Source: Takakia lepidozioides
Taxonomy: Eukaryota > Streptophyta > Takakiopsida > Takakiales > Takakiaceae
DNA length: 64,000 nucleotides
Direction: 5' to 3'
Assembly (NCBI GenBank): GCA_030704615.1
Contig: CM060731.1
Span: 40,426,001 to 40,490,000, forward strand
Positions 39,801 to 50,178 of this stretch are shown here, piece by piece. A program made the position numbers and the translations under genes. The notes beneath the pieces are model-generated. The model saw nothing but the letters and a program-made list of their open reading frames with translations. It was not told the DNA's origin and made no database searches. Positions within the stretch are counted from its first letter, which is position 1. Each line of letters opens with the position of its first letter.

Positions 39801-40662
39801 TTTGCTTGCGGGCAGCTTTCTTTCTAGTGGCAAATTTTCGCCAGATTTTGACCTCAAAAAATAAAATAAAATATTCTGTCGAAAATTCCCTGTTTTCTCA
39901 TGGATGAAAACGCCAAATTTCTCCAAATAAAAAATAAATTATGGATGAATTTGCCAAATAAGGATGATATAAATGGATTAAAATACAGAGGTGGATGAAT
40001 TTATGTGGATGAACAGAATGTACCACTATATTTTGCAGAACTCTATAGCCACTCCTGCTGGTTTCCAAATTTCTTAAAAAAAACACTGATTGCGGGGCCC
40101 ACCCTTTGCCTAACAACAGGCTCAATTGGTCCGGGTGCCTTGGACAGCGAGGCACACCTACTGCCCGATTGCTTTTGAACCCTGTGCACATAAAAGCAAC
40201 CATCCATCCCACAAGTTGGCCATGCTCCACCGATGATGTCGGTTAACTTTGGATAACTTGGCTTGGGACGGTGAAGACGTGGAAGTTGGCCCTTACCTGG
40301 GTTGTACTATTAAATTCTAGTGATTGAAGGTAGGAGGTAGAGCAGGAATAGGGTGCCATAGTGCCACATCATCTCCAGCGATGTTATCGCAGGGTCATTT
40401 GCTTAAAACTGCCCGGACTGCCCAAAAACATTATAAATAAATAAAATAAAATGTCATCTCCGCCACGTCATTGCCACGTTTCAGAGGCCAAATCATCAAT
40501 TTTCAGCTGCCATTTTTTGTCAAATCTGCTCTATATTTATTTATTTATTTGTTGTTTCTTTCATTATTCAAAGTAAATTATATGGCACTTCCAAATATTA
40601 CTTTGATTCCGTGGTAAGCACGTTTTAATTTACTAATATTTTGCGGTAGTACATATAGATAT
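36816..40662. other. Intergenic repeat-bearing DNA, no gene seen
   Basis: Microsatellites: (AAAG)n at about 37148-37172 and (ATT)n at about 37782-37812. The block at 37383-37443 (GGGCCCACACCCGAAAGGGG...CTCTCTCTTA) resembles 27.36-27.44 kb, so it is a dispersed repeat. Minus-strand text near 37965-38040 (CAGTTCAAACC with an upstream TTGCCAGGTGATGG) weakly resembles another SINE head. A G12 run lies near 39541. No coding gene supported. Confidence 0.5.
38870..39185. repeat. GTAGCCGG/CCGGCTAC hairpin cluster
   Basis: GTAGCCGG recurs in both orientations. 39083-39103 is a hairpin with 8-bp perfect arms (CCGGCTAC, loop GGGCT, GTAGCCGG). Related words occur at 38870-38900 and 39135-39185. This is another cluster of short palindromes with its own core motif. 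Confidence 0.75.
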
Positions 40663-41234
40663 TGTCGTGCACCTAAGCATCGTGCCACAACATACATCGC
40701 TGTCCACCACACAATCTAAGCACACAATCCTAGAATAGATAAGAGATGAGAAATGAGAGAAGTAGAATACAATGAAAGCTCTCAAAGCATGAAGCAATCA
40801 CATGAAGAACAAGCCCTAGTCCTTCCAAGTGAAATCCACTCTATCACATAAACTAAGTCAAGCCAAGGGCACCTTTGCTAAAGGAATCCACCCTACAAAG
40901 CCCTCAACACACTCCCTCTCAATACCTAGAGCTGTGGAGGTGAGAGAAGCTCGTGGAGGCTCAACTACAAGAAGATGAGCCTCCTCAACACTCACAAGGG
41001 GAAAACCTATCTCCATGTTTCAAGTGAGGCTCGACACCTCACTTGGCATGTGAGACCAAATGAAGTCCCAACACACAAAATATAAATATAAATATCTAAA
41101 ATGTCCTAGTTAACTAGAAGTAGGTAATTCTAGATAACCATGACAGTTGTCGTGCACCTAAGCATCGTGTCACAATATACATCGCTGTCCACCACACAAT
41201 CTAAGCACACAATCCTAGAAAGCTATACCACAAT
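40663..41234 (-). mobile_element. Probable LTR of the minus-strand Ty3 element
   Basis: It lies just past the integrase end. On the minus strand a G-rich tract (AGCTAGGGGGGCGA, polypurine-like) is followed by TGTGGTATAGC, and the region can end in CACGACA, so a TG...CA LTR of about 572 bp fits. A 73-bp sequence starting TGTCGTGCACCTAAGCATCG occurs at both edges (40663-40735 and 41148-41220) with two mismatches. Alternatively the LTR is 40663-41145 followed by a fragment of a second LTR. A TATATTTATATTTT stretch is present on the minus strand. No second full LTR is seen in the window. Confidence 0.5.
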
Positions 41235-41489
41235 CGCCCCCCTAGCTGGTGGTTAGGTCTCTCTAACTCCAGATAGCTACAAGATGTAATAGCCACAGCC
41301 GTACTAAGTCCTCTATCACTGTCCCTATTGTACTCAAACTCTATAGACCAAGAGGCCGGGTACAAGAGCAACCCCATCGTTAGTCACCGTCTTGCAATCT
41401 GTGAACTTGAGTCAGGATCTCGTGTGTTGGTCTCCTAGTAGCTTGGCCTTGCATTTCTTGTTAGCCTTCCATGGTTGTATCCATTCCCA

Positions 41490-43043
41490 CTATCCAATGC
41501 AATACGGATATAACCAATCCCCATCAGGAACCATCTCAAGAGGTGGAGTCAAGCATCCCATATGCCAACCTCTAGAGCATCGATCGCACACCAGCATGGT
41601 GGCTGCCCCTCTAGCAGACCCACATTACATGCTTTTCAAACTTGCAAATACCACTGCCAGGTTTGGGTCAATCCTGCCATCGACATTCGGAAGGTGACAT
41701 GGCGCACAATCACGCACATGGTCCTTCCAAGTTATGCCATCCCGACCCTCCAAGACCAAGACGCCTGAGGGCAAAACCTCTCGAACCCTCAAAATAACAC
41801 GTCCTGCAGTCACATCCAATGTCATAGGAGCAGTCTGCTGCAGATAGACATAGTCACCAGGGTTGAATCTCCGAACCCCAGGACGATAGCCCCCACCACG
41901 TATGGTAGCATACCTCAACGTATCATGATGTTGTGCAATGGCAAGGTTCTCGAAAGCCATGGGCATGACTTTCTTGAACAACTTTGCACGCTGCTCACAT
42001 GCACGTGCCCACACGTCCGGATCGTCAAGATTAAGAACTGTAGCAGCTTCTCTGCGAATGGATGTAGGCAAATCCGGCTCTTGGCCAAAGAGAAAAAAGT
42101 ATGGTGAGAAGGAGGCAAGTGATGCTTGCTTGCTGAACCTGTAGCCCATGGCTAACCAGGGTAACTAAAGGTCCCAATCTCCTAGGTGTCCCTTCTGCAA
42201 GCCATACTTGCGCAAACCCCTCTTTACTGTCTGAACAACTCTCTCTGCCAAGCCATCGGCCTCAGGATGATCCCGAGAAGTGGTGCGGTGGTCTATCAAG
42301 GCCTTGTCACACAAAGCCTGAAACTCCCCCAAGAACTCTCTCCCTTGGTTCGTGAGTACCTCAGCTGGAGCACCAAATCAGCTAAGCACACAATCCAAGA
42401 ATGCATACGCAGCTCCCTCACTAGCCTTATCAGGCAATGGAACCAATTCAATCCACTTGGAGAAGTGCTCCACCATCACCAACACGTACTTGTTGTGGCG
42501 CATGGTCAGTGGCAATGGCCCTGCGAAGTCAAGACTCCACCTGTAGCCCAATCCCATGATCGGAAGAGGGTGCAATTGTGGAGTAGGGGCATTGAATGAA
42601 GCACGCACCCTGTCACACACCATGCACCTAGCCACAAATTGTTGCACCTCTGTGTGCATACCACGCCACCAATACTGCCCCTGCAATAGACTATGAGTGC
42701 GTCGCACCCCAAAATGCCCCAACTCCTCATGGGCATGCCGCACTAACCGTGCCCGCTGTGTTGGGTGAGGCACAATCCTCACTTGACCATCCTCCCACAC
42801 TCGGAGCAGGTGTGTCCCCTCCCACTTGAACCTCTTGGCTCGTTGTAGGATCCGATCCCTCTCCTTGGCAGTCACAGTGGCTGCAGTGTCTCCAGTGCGG
42901 AGGTAGTCCAACACAACTGAATCCTCATGTATATCTTTGGCGCTACCTTGCTCATTGCTGGCCTCAGGGTCCTCAAACACTTGATCTACAGTCATCCTTG
43001 TTGCAGGTCCAACCTGGCCTTCCGCTGCCAAGATACACAGAAG
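41490..43043 (-). pseudogene. Ty3/gypsy integrase with remnant C-terminal PHD finger
   Basis: One reading frame with stops at 42376-42378, 42165-42167 and 41625-41627. In order: the HHCC zinc domain (RHAHEELGHFGVRRTHSLL, then CMVCD), the catalytic core with WSLDFAGPL, TNQGREF where the second catalytic Asp is Asn, and HPEADGLAERVVQT retaining Glu. A GPY/F-like module follows (FNPGDYVYLQQ, RVILRVREVLPSG). After a stop the frame continues as CGSARGAATMLVCDRCSRGW, HMGCLTPPLEMVP and DGDWLYPYC, a PHD-finger pattern that has lost its first Cys and one late Cys. Upstream it joins abruptly to protein X at 43043/43044; no RNase H domain is found. Dead, but its domain order is readable. Confidence 0.85.
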
Positions 43044-45362
43044 CCCACAGAACCCGAGAAGGGTGTCATCCCTAGCAATCCAACGTACCAATTGCTTCAC
43101 AACAGTTTCATCTTCGGCCACCATCACTGGGATGCTTCCCATTGGAATATTTGCGACCTCCTCTCAAGCTTGAATGGAACGGAGTTGACAAAAATAGTGG
43201 AGAAATGACGAGCAACAATCCAATCTACCATCACATCTCTGTAAATTCCAGCCACATGCTGAAATATATCATCTCTTTCTCCCGCTCTATACTTCAAACC
43301 TTTCCTCAAAGACCGTCTTGTAGTATCAATAGAAGGACCCCCCACATTTGAAGCCAAAAAATGATGCAATCTCGGACCCCCCCAAAGCTACACAGTCTCA
43401 AACATTGTTTTTGTGCTAGTACCATACCTCTTCCCTTGTTGAGACCTGTCAATATTCTTGCCCATATCAACAATAAAATCCCACAAACTTTCTTTTCCTT
43501 CAAAATCCCCCCTCCTATGTGCATCAACAATATCACGACAAAATTTGAGAACATCTCCTCTTTCAATTGCCTCAATCCCAGACTCCTTCAAACTCCTACA
43601 TCGCACAGACAAGGATGCCACTTTGGTCTTGGCCTCCCACAATTTGAACCTCAACTGCCTCAACTCCTGTCTGTTTTTGTAAACTTGTTTGACAATCTCG
43701 ACATTTCCAAGATATGACAACCTTCTTCCCTTGCCAGTATCTCTCTCCCCTCTATATTCCATGGCACCTCTCTCTCTATATACCCTCATTCTGAAGTCAT
43801 TTTCCAAGGGAATGGAAGAACATGTTGAACACCTCAAGTTTGGAAATGGCTCCCCATCCAATGACACTCTAAAACAATCCGTGTGCCAAAACGTACCAAC
43901 AACCTTATGCTCTTGATTGTTTAGAGTGATGGTTGCATGTGTCAACGGCTCGACATACCACTTCTTTCCTCCCTTGCTATCTTGAAGGAATGGTTTCAGA
44001 CTTATTCTCTTGTGGTTGTACTCCCACCATTCATCCCATAGGCCCCAACACAAACTGTCTCTTCCTTTGTTGCATTGGGACCTTCGCTGTAATTGTCAAT
44101 CCTCAATCAGATCTGCCTGTTGGGCAGCGTCAACACAAGTGTATGGAGTTTGTGACGAGGATGCTCCATTGTTGATGCCACAATTGGATTGTCAAGTGGT
44201 GGGGATGGCAACACAGGTTGACTGACCAAGAAAGAGCTTAGATCCCGTTTACATCTTTGGCAATCATAGGCTTTGGAGGCCTTCCTCTCTTTTTGCACAG
44301 TCCTTCACTACTTCCAACCTTCTGGCAAATCTCTGCATCGACACGAGTTTTTCCCTTCACATGCTCTGTCAAAGAAGATTGCAAAGAACCTGTCCTTGGA
44401 AACAAGAGTAGCCACTTTGAATCAAGTGCGCACTTAATCCTTATGGAACCCAACTGCAAATAGTCTTCAATTGTGGCTTCCACAATCTCAAATCTGTTTC
44501 CAGGATTGTCCTCACAAAACCGAGCGACTTCCTCTAATGCCTCCTTCACCCTGTTCTTCTTTGCATCTAATGCTTCATCTGCATTTACAGGGCTGATGAC
44601 ACATTGTGATGAACCCTTCCCATGACGCCTCTCATAGGCTATGCGATGCCCCTCACTCCTCAAATAAGATCTCATAAAGTTTGCACATGCATCATATGGT
44701 TTGTTTTTCCCAGACCGTGCATAAACATCCTCACACTCAACACACCATATGTGGAACATTGCTTGTCCTTGTTGATCCTTTGTCATGAGCTCAAACTTGT
44801 CACATCGTCCTTCTGCAGAGATTTTCCTTTCAACGGCTCTAATCTCTTTCTGCCATTTTTGAATATCGCTGGATGTAGCCAATGTGCTGCACAATCTACC
44901 ATATCTCTGTTGAAGTGCATGCTCATGTGCATGGTCTTCATTTCCACCATCGCCAGCAAAGGGTGTATCAGGGTCCATCCTCATCTTTTTAGACACTGGT
45001 GCCGGGTCCTCGCCTGGTCTGTCCTCATGCATGATCGTAGAACCACTGGAAGATAGAGGTCTTTTCAATCCTTGGTCCCCATCATTTTGGTCTGAAATCT
45101 TAATGTGTACAGTATCCCCTTTCAGAACCATCCTCTCTTCCTGCTTGGCTGAAAGGACATTACCCCCCATGGAAAGGAAATGAAATTTTCCTGAGACAAG
45201 CTCATCACCTAGAATTTCTGCTCGGATGCATTTGTATGTGACACCTTGCATAGTGAACACAGAACCAAGCCTGTTTGGTGGTGCATCTCCTCCAACGAGC
45301 AGGACTTTTACTTCCAACTCTTCTTCCATGATGAGTTCACCTGCAAAATGCAATGAAAACAT
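43044..45362 (-). pseudogene. N-terminal part of unrecognised large protein X
   Basis: Coding pieces on the minus strand: 44238-45362 (374 residues, starting MFSLHFAGELIMEEELEVKV and ending with an AT-hook, KKRGRPPKP), then 43388-44053 extended through a TAG stop to 43124, then 43044-43142 after a one-base shift. The middle part has CSTCSSIPLENDF and a helical basic region. The last part reads VMVAEDETVVKQL...TLLGFCG and stops dead at the integrase junction. The continuation appears to be the plus-strand piece at 50179. The protein resembles a widespread uncharacterised eukaryotic family that I recall from algae and invertebrates but cannot name. An AT-hook suggests DNA binding. A transposon origin is inferred. 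Confidence 0.55.
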
Positions 45363-46503
45363 TTCAAATCAGACCTTGATAGACCAATAACAAAGCACCC
45401 AGGTTGGAAGGTTCCAAAGTCCTGTTTTATGCAGCCCTATAGGCTGTCCAAGCAGGGACTACGTTGATAAGAGGATGAAATGTGTACAGAAGCAAGTACC
45501 TAATTGATGAGTTTGATGCTGCTAATTCTTGCTGCTGCTATTGACCAAGTGCTGCTACTTCCACTGCTGGTAGCCCTCTTGGGTGATCCTGAACCCACAG
45601 TCCATCCTTGCATCACCGGCTAGCCCTCCCTCCACACTAACATATTTAAATACAAAGTTATGTCAAACTCCCTACGATGTTGCATGAAGAAAGCTCACCT
45701 TGTTGACAATATTGTCCCACCGCTGTGGATCATATTTATAGAACTCCTGCCAGCGCTGTTCCTTGCTCCAAATCTGGCCCTCTTGGATGATTTTGCACCC
45801 ACGATCCTCTCCCTGCATCAACAGCTACCCCTCCCTCCACACTAACAATGCGTACATCATGCCTCTGCAGCTGCTACAGTGGCTTCCAGTTGACCATCTA
45901 CCCATGCAGGTTTCTTGTAGCTATCCTTCCACATGGAATCATACGTACTCTGGAGCTTGGAATCCGGCCATCTGGAAATTTAGGGACGACTCTGATAACA
46001 GGGAAAAACAGGCTGAAATGTGTTGAAGAAGGTACCTTCATTAGCAGTCCCTTGTTCTATCAATTGCGCTGTTGCCGCTGCTATTTCCAGTTGACCATCT
46101 CCTACATTGTCCCACCACTGACTGGGGTCAGAAAAGTATTCATTCCTTGAAAGCTTCTCTCCATCTCTGTTATCTTTTTTTAGGTACTGTCATGCTGCCA
46201 CCTCGGCAGTAACTTGCAAAGTCACTCCAAAGCACCGCAGATCCACCCAACGAGCTAACTTACAGAATTCAATACATATGCTTCAGGGCTGAGTCTGATG
46301 AGAGGGAAAAACAGGCTGAAATAGGTCAAACCAGAAGGTGCCCTCAGGCTGAAATGTGTTGAAGAAGGTACCTTCATCAGCAGTGCCTTGCTCTATCAAT
46401 TGCGCTACTGCCGCTGCTGTTTCCAGTTGACCATCCACCCACATTGTCCCACCATTGACTGGGGTCAGAAAAGTGTCTCATTCCAAAGCTTCTCTTCATC
46501 TCT
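45363..46503 (-). repeat. Three copies of a repeated exon-like module
   Basis: Minus-strand segments at about 46372-46447, 46036-46107 and 45866-45910 each encode variants of VDGQLETAAAVAQLIEQGTA. The first two end at a usable donor (GAAG|GTACCTTC) followed by a shared intron-like phrase that includes CAGCCTGTTTTTCCCT. The same module recurs at 55.93-56.24 kb. Open translation and conserved splice edges suggest duplicated exons, perhaps of the dynein gene on this strand. The 45.36-45.86 kb part has CTGCTGCT-rich repeats and nothing else recognised. Confidence 0.55.
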
Positions 46504-47754
46504 GTGGTGCTATTGCAGGGTGACTTCAATGCCCAAGTGGGCAAAGGGCTCCATCAGGACGATATCATTGGGTCTTCTGGTGAGGACGAGCTGAATTCTA
46601 ATGGCAGATGATTAATTAACTGTCTGGAAGAGCTTCAGCTTTTGACCTTGAATAACAAGACAAGAGGTGACCAAGTGCAGTGGACTCGTGAGAAATCCCA
46701 AACTGGGGAACGTTCCATTGTGGACTATATCATAATGGACAAAAATATGTTCCCCCAGTGTACCAATGTGTTGATCGACAGAACTGATATTGGTACCTCT
46801 GACCACTTCCTGGTTTGGACTGAGATCAAAAGGTGTTTTCCCAACACCAGAGTAGAAGAGATTCTCAAGGACCTGGACCTGGATCCGCAAGTCTTGACCC
46901 TGCTGGATAAATCCGACTTAGAGGCTGTAGTGTCCAAAGCCATGTCTGTTGCCATGAGATTGTCTGATGAAAATGAAGTTAGGCAGAAAACTTCCCTGAA
47001 CTTGTTTCTAGTCAGTGACATGGGGGAGGACATCTTGGATGACCTCAAGGGTCCACCCACTCTCGGCACTAGACTGAAATTTAAACTCAGGGAAGGAAGC
47101 CTACCTTTGAACAACAAACAAAAGCAGAGAGGAAAGGGGGAGTGCACTTCCCATTGTGTGGGCAATCTGAAGACAATATTCATTTTCTGATACACTGTCC
47201 GGGGTTCTCTCACCAAAGAGACGCTCTCTTCAAATCTATCAAGGGAATTGTGCATGAATTGTCCTCCAATTGTAATTGGGATGCACATATCCAGAAAGTT
47301 GTTCAAACTGGCAAGGGCAAAGCTCTGGGGCTCACTAAATTTTTCCACTGCAAGAGGGGTCAACTCTGAGGTTAAGAAAACCATGCTTTCTCGCGTTATT
47401 AGACCTGCCTTGGAGTACGGATCTGCTATATGGGTTGATAACTCCAACTAGGCTAAGTCTCTAGAATCCATTCAAGTGGGGGTGCTTTAGGAGTGTATGT
47501 CAGCATGCTCCAAAACAGCCAATGTGGCTGTTCGGGGTGAGTTTGGCATTCCATCCTTAAGCTCCTGACAAGATGAATTCAAGGTCAGATGGTGGGGTCA
47601 ACTGCAACATATGCCCAACACCAGATATCCTAAGTTAATCGACTCTATATCTTGGAAACAGGACCGCCCTCTCAAACAGGCGAAGCCCTGGCAGAAGAGA
47701 GTAGAAAAGATTCTCAAGGACCTGGACCTGGATCTGCAAGTCTTGACCCTGCTG
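46504..47754 (+). mobile_element. Scrambled partial LINE copies
   Basis: Starts inside the apurinic-type endonuclease (GDFNAQVGKGLHQDD, later IVDYII and TSDHFLVWTEI). At about 46845 it jumps over the whole RT to the C-terminal region (EEILKDLDLDPQVLTLLDKS through the zinc motif region), and at about 47250 it jumps back to the end of the RT (WDAHIQKVVQTGKGKALG), running again to LDLQVLTLL at 47754. There it stops abruptly at the methyltransferase. Compared with the copy at 11.4-12.76 kb the order is endonuclease, 12084-12460, then 11645-12120. Stops and small differences show it is dead. Confidence 0.85.
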
Positions 47755-50178
47755 GTTGCTCACACTCTATTATGGGGTACGAGCAAGGATTTGCAGCAGG
47801 CTGCTGATGGACGGGTACAACAAGCCTGGGTAGAGGCCTTCGTACCGTTAGGAGAAGAAGAGAGTGCGGTGATTGCACCAGGACCACCTCAGTTGTCGCC
47901 ATTGGACACCACACCTCTTGTGTGGCAGTGCCCGGATGAAGGCATATGCTTTCTGGACTTGTTTGGCAGGATCAGCACTGGATTGGCTGAAGTACTGCAG
48001 GCAGGTGTACGAGTTCGACGTTACCTGTATGTGGAGAGGGATGAGTCTGCACGACGTGTCTCACTGCGCCACGTTGCTCAGTTGGTACAGCAGTACCCTG
48101 ATTTGTTGCCAGTGTCTGCAGTTCGTGGATACCAACAAGCCTTGCCAACAGACATTTCGTTGCTGGGGGCGCAGGATTTGGAGCGGGTTGGCTCCATTGA
48201 TCTGGTAGTGGCAGGTTGGCCCTGCCAAGGGCATTCATCAGCCGGGCATGGCAGTGGATTGCGAGACTCGAGGACGGGTCTGTTTTGGGAGATGGTGCGG
48301 ATTTTGCGCCACTTGCAGCTTCATCAAGCTGTATCTCCAGCATACATCTTGGAGAATGTGCCACTGATGGGTGATTCTCGGGCCAGGGTGATGGCCAGTG
48401 TGCATCAAGTCCGGTCGTGGTTTGGGTCAGCAATGTTGCTGGATGCAGCTGCAGTGGGGTCATGGGCTCATCGTCCACGGCTATGGTGGACTAACTTGAT
48501 GCCACCCGCACTGCTCAAGCGTGCATTTGATGGGGTGCAGCGGCCAACACACCTCACAGTGGATAGCATTTTGGACCTAGGGAGGCAGTCTCAACGTGTG
48601 AGACACGATGACCGTTCGCCTTTGGCAGTGGTCAACAGTGTGGGTCAACCACGAGCAGCATTACCTACACTGCTCAGCTTCCCAGGATCCCATGCTTTTC
48701 GGGATGGTGGACCTGGCCTCTTGTGGGATAGCCAGTTGCAACAATTAGTGGAGCCCAATGCTGACGAGCGCAAGCGGGCGATGGGTTTTACCACAGGTAC
48801 CACGGCGGTGCCATCTCTTTCTGAGGCATCACGTCGTCAGGTGTTGGGGCAAACAATGGATCTCAATTGCTTGACCTGGATTATCAGCTTGGCTATGGCT
48901 GAGCAGCGCAGAGTACGGAGTACACTTCCCTTCATGGTCTCCCTGCCTACCGAGACGGTACAGGAGTGGGGCCGAGCAGGTAAGGACCACGAGGTGCAGG
49001 CCGCATCTATGGCACACGTGGGAGGTGCTCGAGGTTCAGAAGGAGTGGCAGCCAAGGCGGCGGTGATGGATCAGGTTGGGGATTTTTCTCGGATTGAGGA
49101 GGTCCTCAAGGATGGGATGATGGGGCAAGATGAGACATTGTCACTGACAGAGGAGGCAGTGGTCACTGCTCAAGAGGTTGCAACATAGCAACCACGGGAC
49201 GCGTCTTCTACCTCTAAGCCTGCTGGACTCAAGGTTGCAGTCACGGAGGACAACGGGGAGCCTGATGTTGGACCTATAGTCACCGGAGGAGAGAGACGAC
49301 GTATATGGCGGTTCTTGAGGGCTTACATGAACTGCTTTGCCTTCAGTTTGAAGGACTTAGGAGCACTGAAGGGTCAAGAGATTCGCATTGAATTGGCTAC
49401 TGACACGCCAATCTTTCGGAGACCCTATAGATACAGCGACATGGAGAGGTCCTTGATTCAGATGAGAACTCAGGACCTTTGGGAGGCTGGTTTGGTGGAG
49501 CTATCTGGGGGAGAGTATGCTTCAGCCACAGTGATGCCAGCCAAGAAGGATGTCTTTGGCAATTGGATGGAGAGACGTATGTGCGGTGATTACCGGCCTG
49601 TAAATCGTCAGACCAAGTCCGATAGGTATGCCATGCCAACACCAGATGAGATCTTTGATGCCATTGGGCATGCCAAGGTCTTTAGCACGTTGGATTTACA
49701 ATCCGGATATCACCAATTGCCGATCAAGGAGGCGGATAAGCAAAAGACGACATTCTCGGGGATCAATGAGCACGGGAAGGATTGCCTATACCAGTGGCGG
49801 TTCTTACCATTTGGGCTTAAGAACGCTCCGGCAAAGTTTCAGAGAGTCATGGACAGGATTCTAGCAGGGGTGGAGTTTGCTTGGTGCTACATAGATGACA
49901 TCATCATCTTTAGTGCTACGGTGGAAGAGCATGAGAGACACTTTCAGGGGGTATTTGAGCGCTTGAGGGCGCACGGATTGAAGTTACATCCGGGAAAGTG
50001 CAAGTTTTTCCACAACCAGATTGAGTATCTGGGTCACATGATATATCCTGGAGGATTGGGGGTACAGCAAACTAAGGTAGAGTCCATTGCACAGGTTCCA
50101 CAACCCACGGATGTGAGCCGAGTTTGAGCTTTCATGGGGTTAGCAAACTATTATAGACGGTTTGTTAAGGGTTTTAGT
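47755..50178 (+). CDS. Ty3/gypsy polyprotein part: C5 DNA methyltransferase fused to reverse transcriptase
   Basis: A single reading frame with one TAG (49186-49188) between domains and one TGA near the end (about 50126). The methyltransferase (about 475 codons, uninterrupted) has the C5-MTase motif series: ICFLDLFGRISTGLAEVL (motif I, with the usual FxG replaced by GR), LVVAGWPCQGHSSAG (catalytic Cys, motif IV), YILENVPLMGD (motif VI), AAAVGSWAHRPRLWWTN (motif VIII) and a late RRQVLGQTMDLN (motif X). Arrangement and spacing resemble the DNMT3/DRM class. Downstream is a gypsy RT with FSTLDLQSGYHQLP, RFLPFGLKNAPAKFQ, the YIDD active site and KCKFFHNQIEYLGHMI. It ends inside NYYRRFVKGFS, where X sequence begins. 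It begins abruptly in LINE sequence. The element presumably methylated DNA, perhaps its own copies; the catalytic Cys survives but motif I looks damaged. Confidence 0.9.

Noticed and set aside
42186-42599. Plus-strand frame in the integrase region
   Set aside because: Antisense of the recognisable integrase core; no family features.
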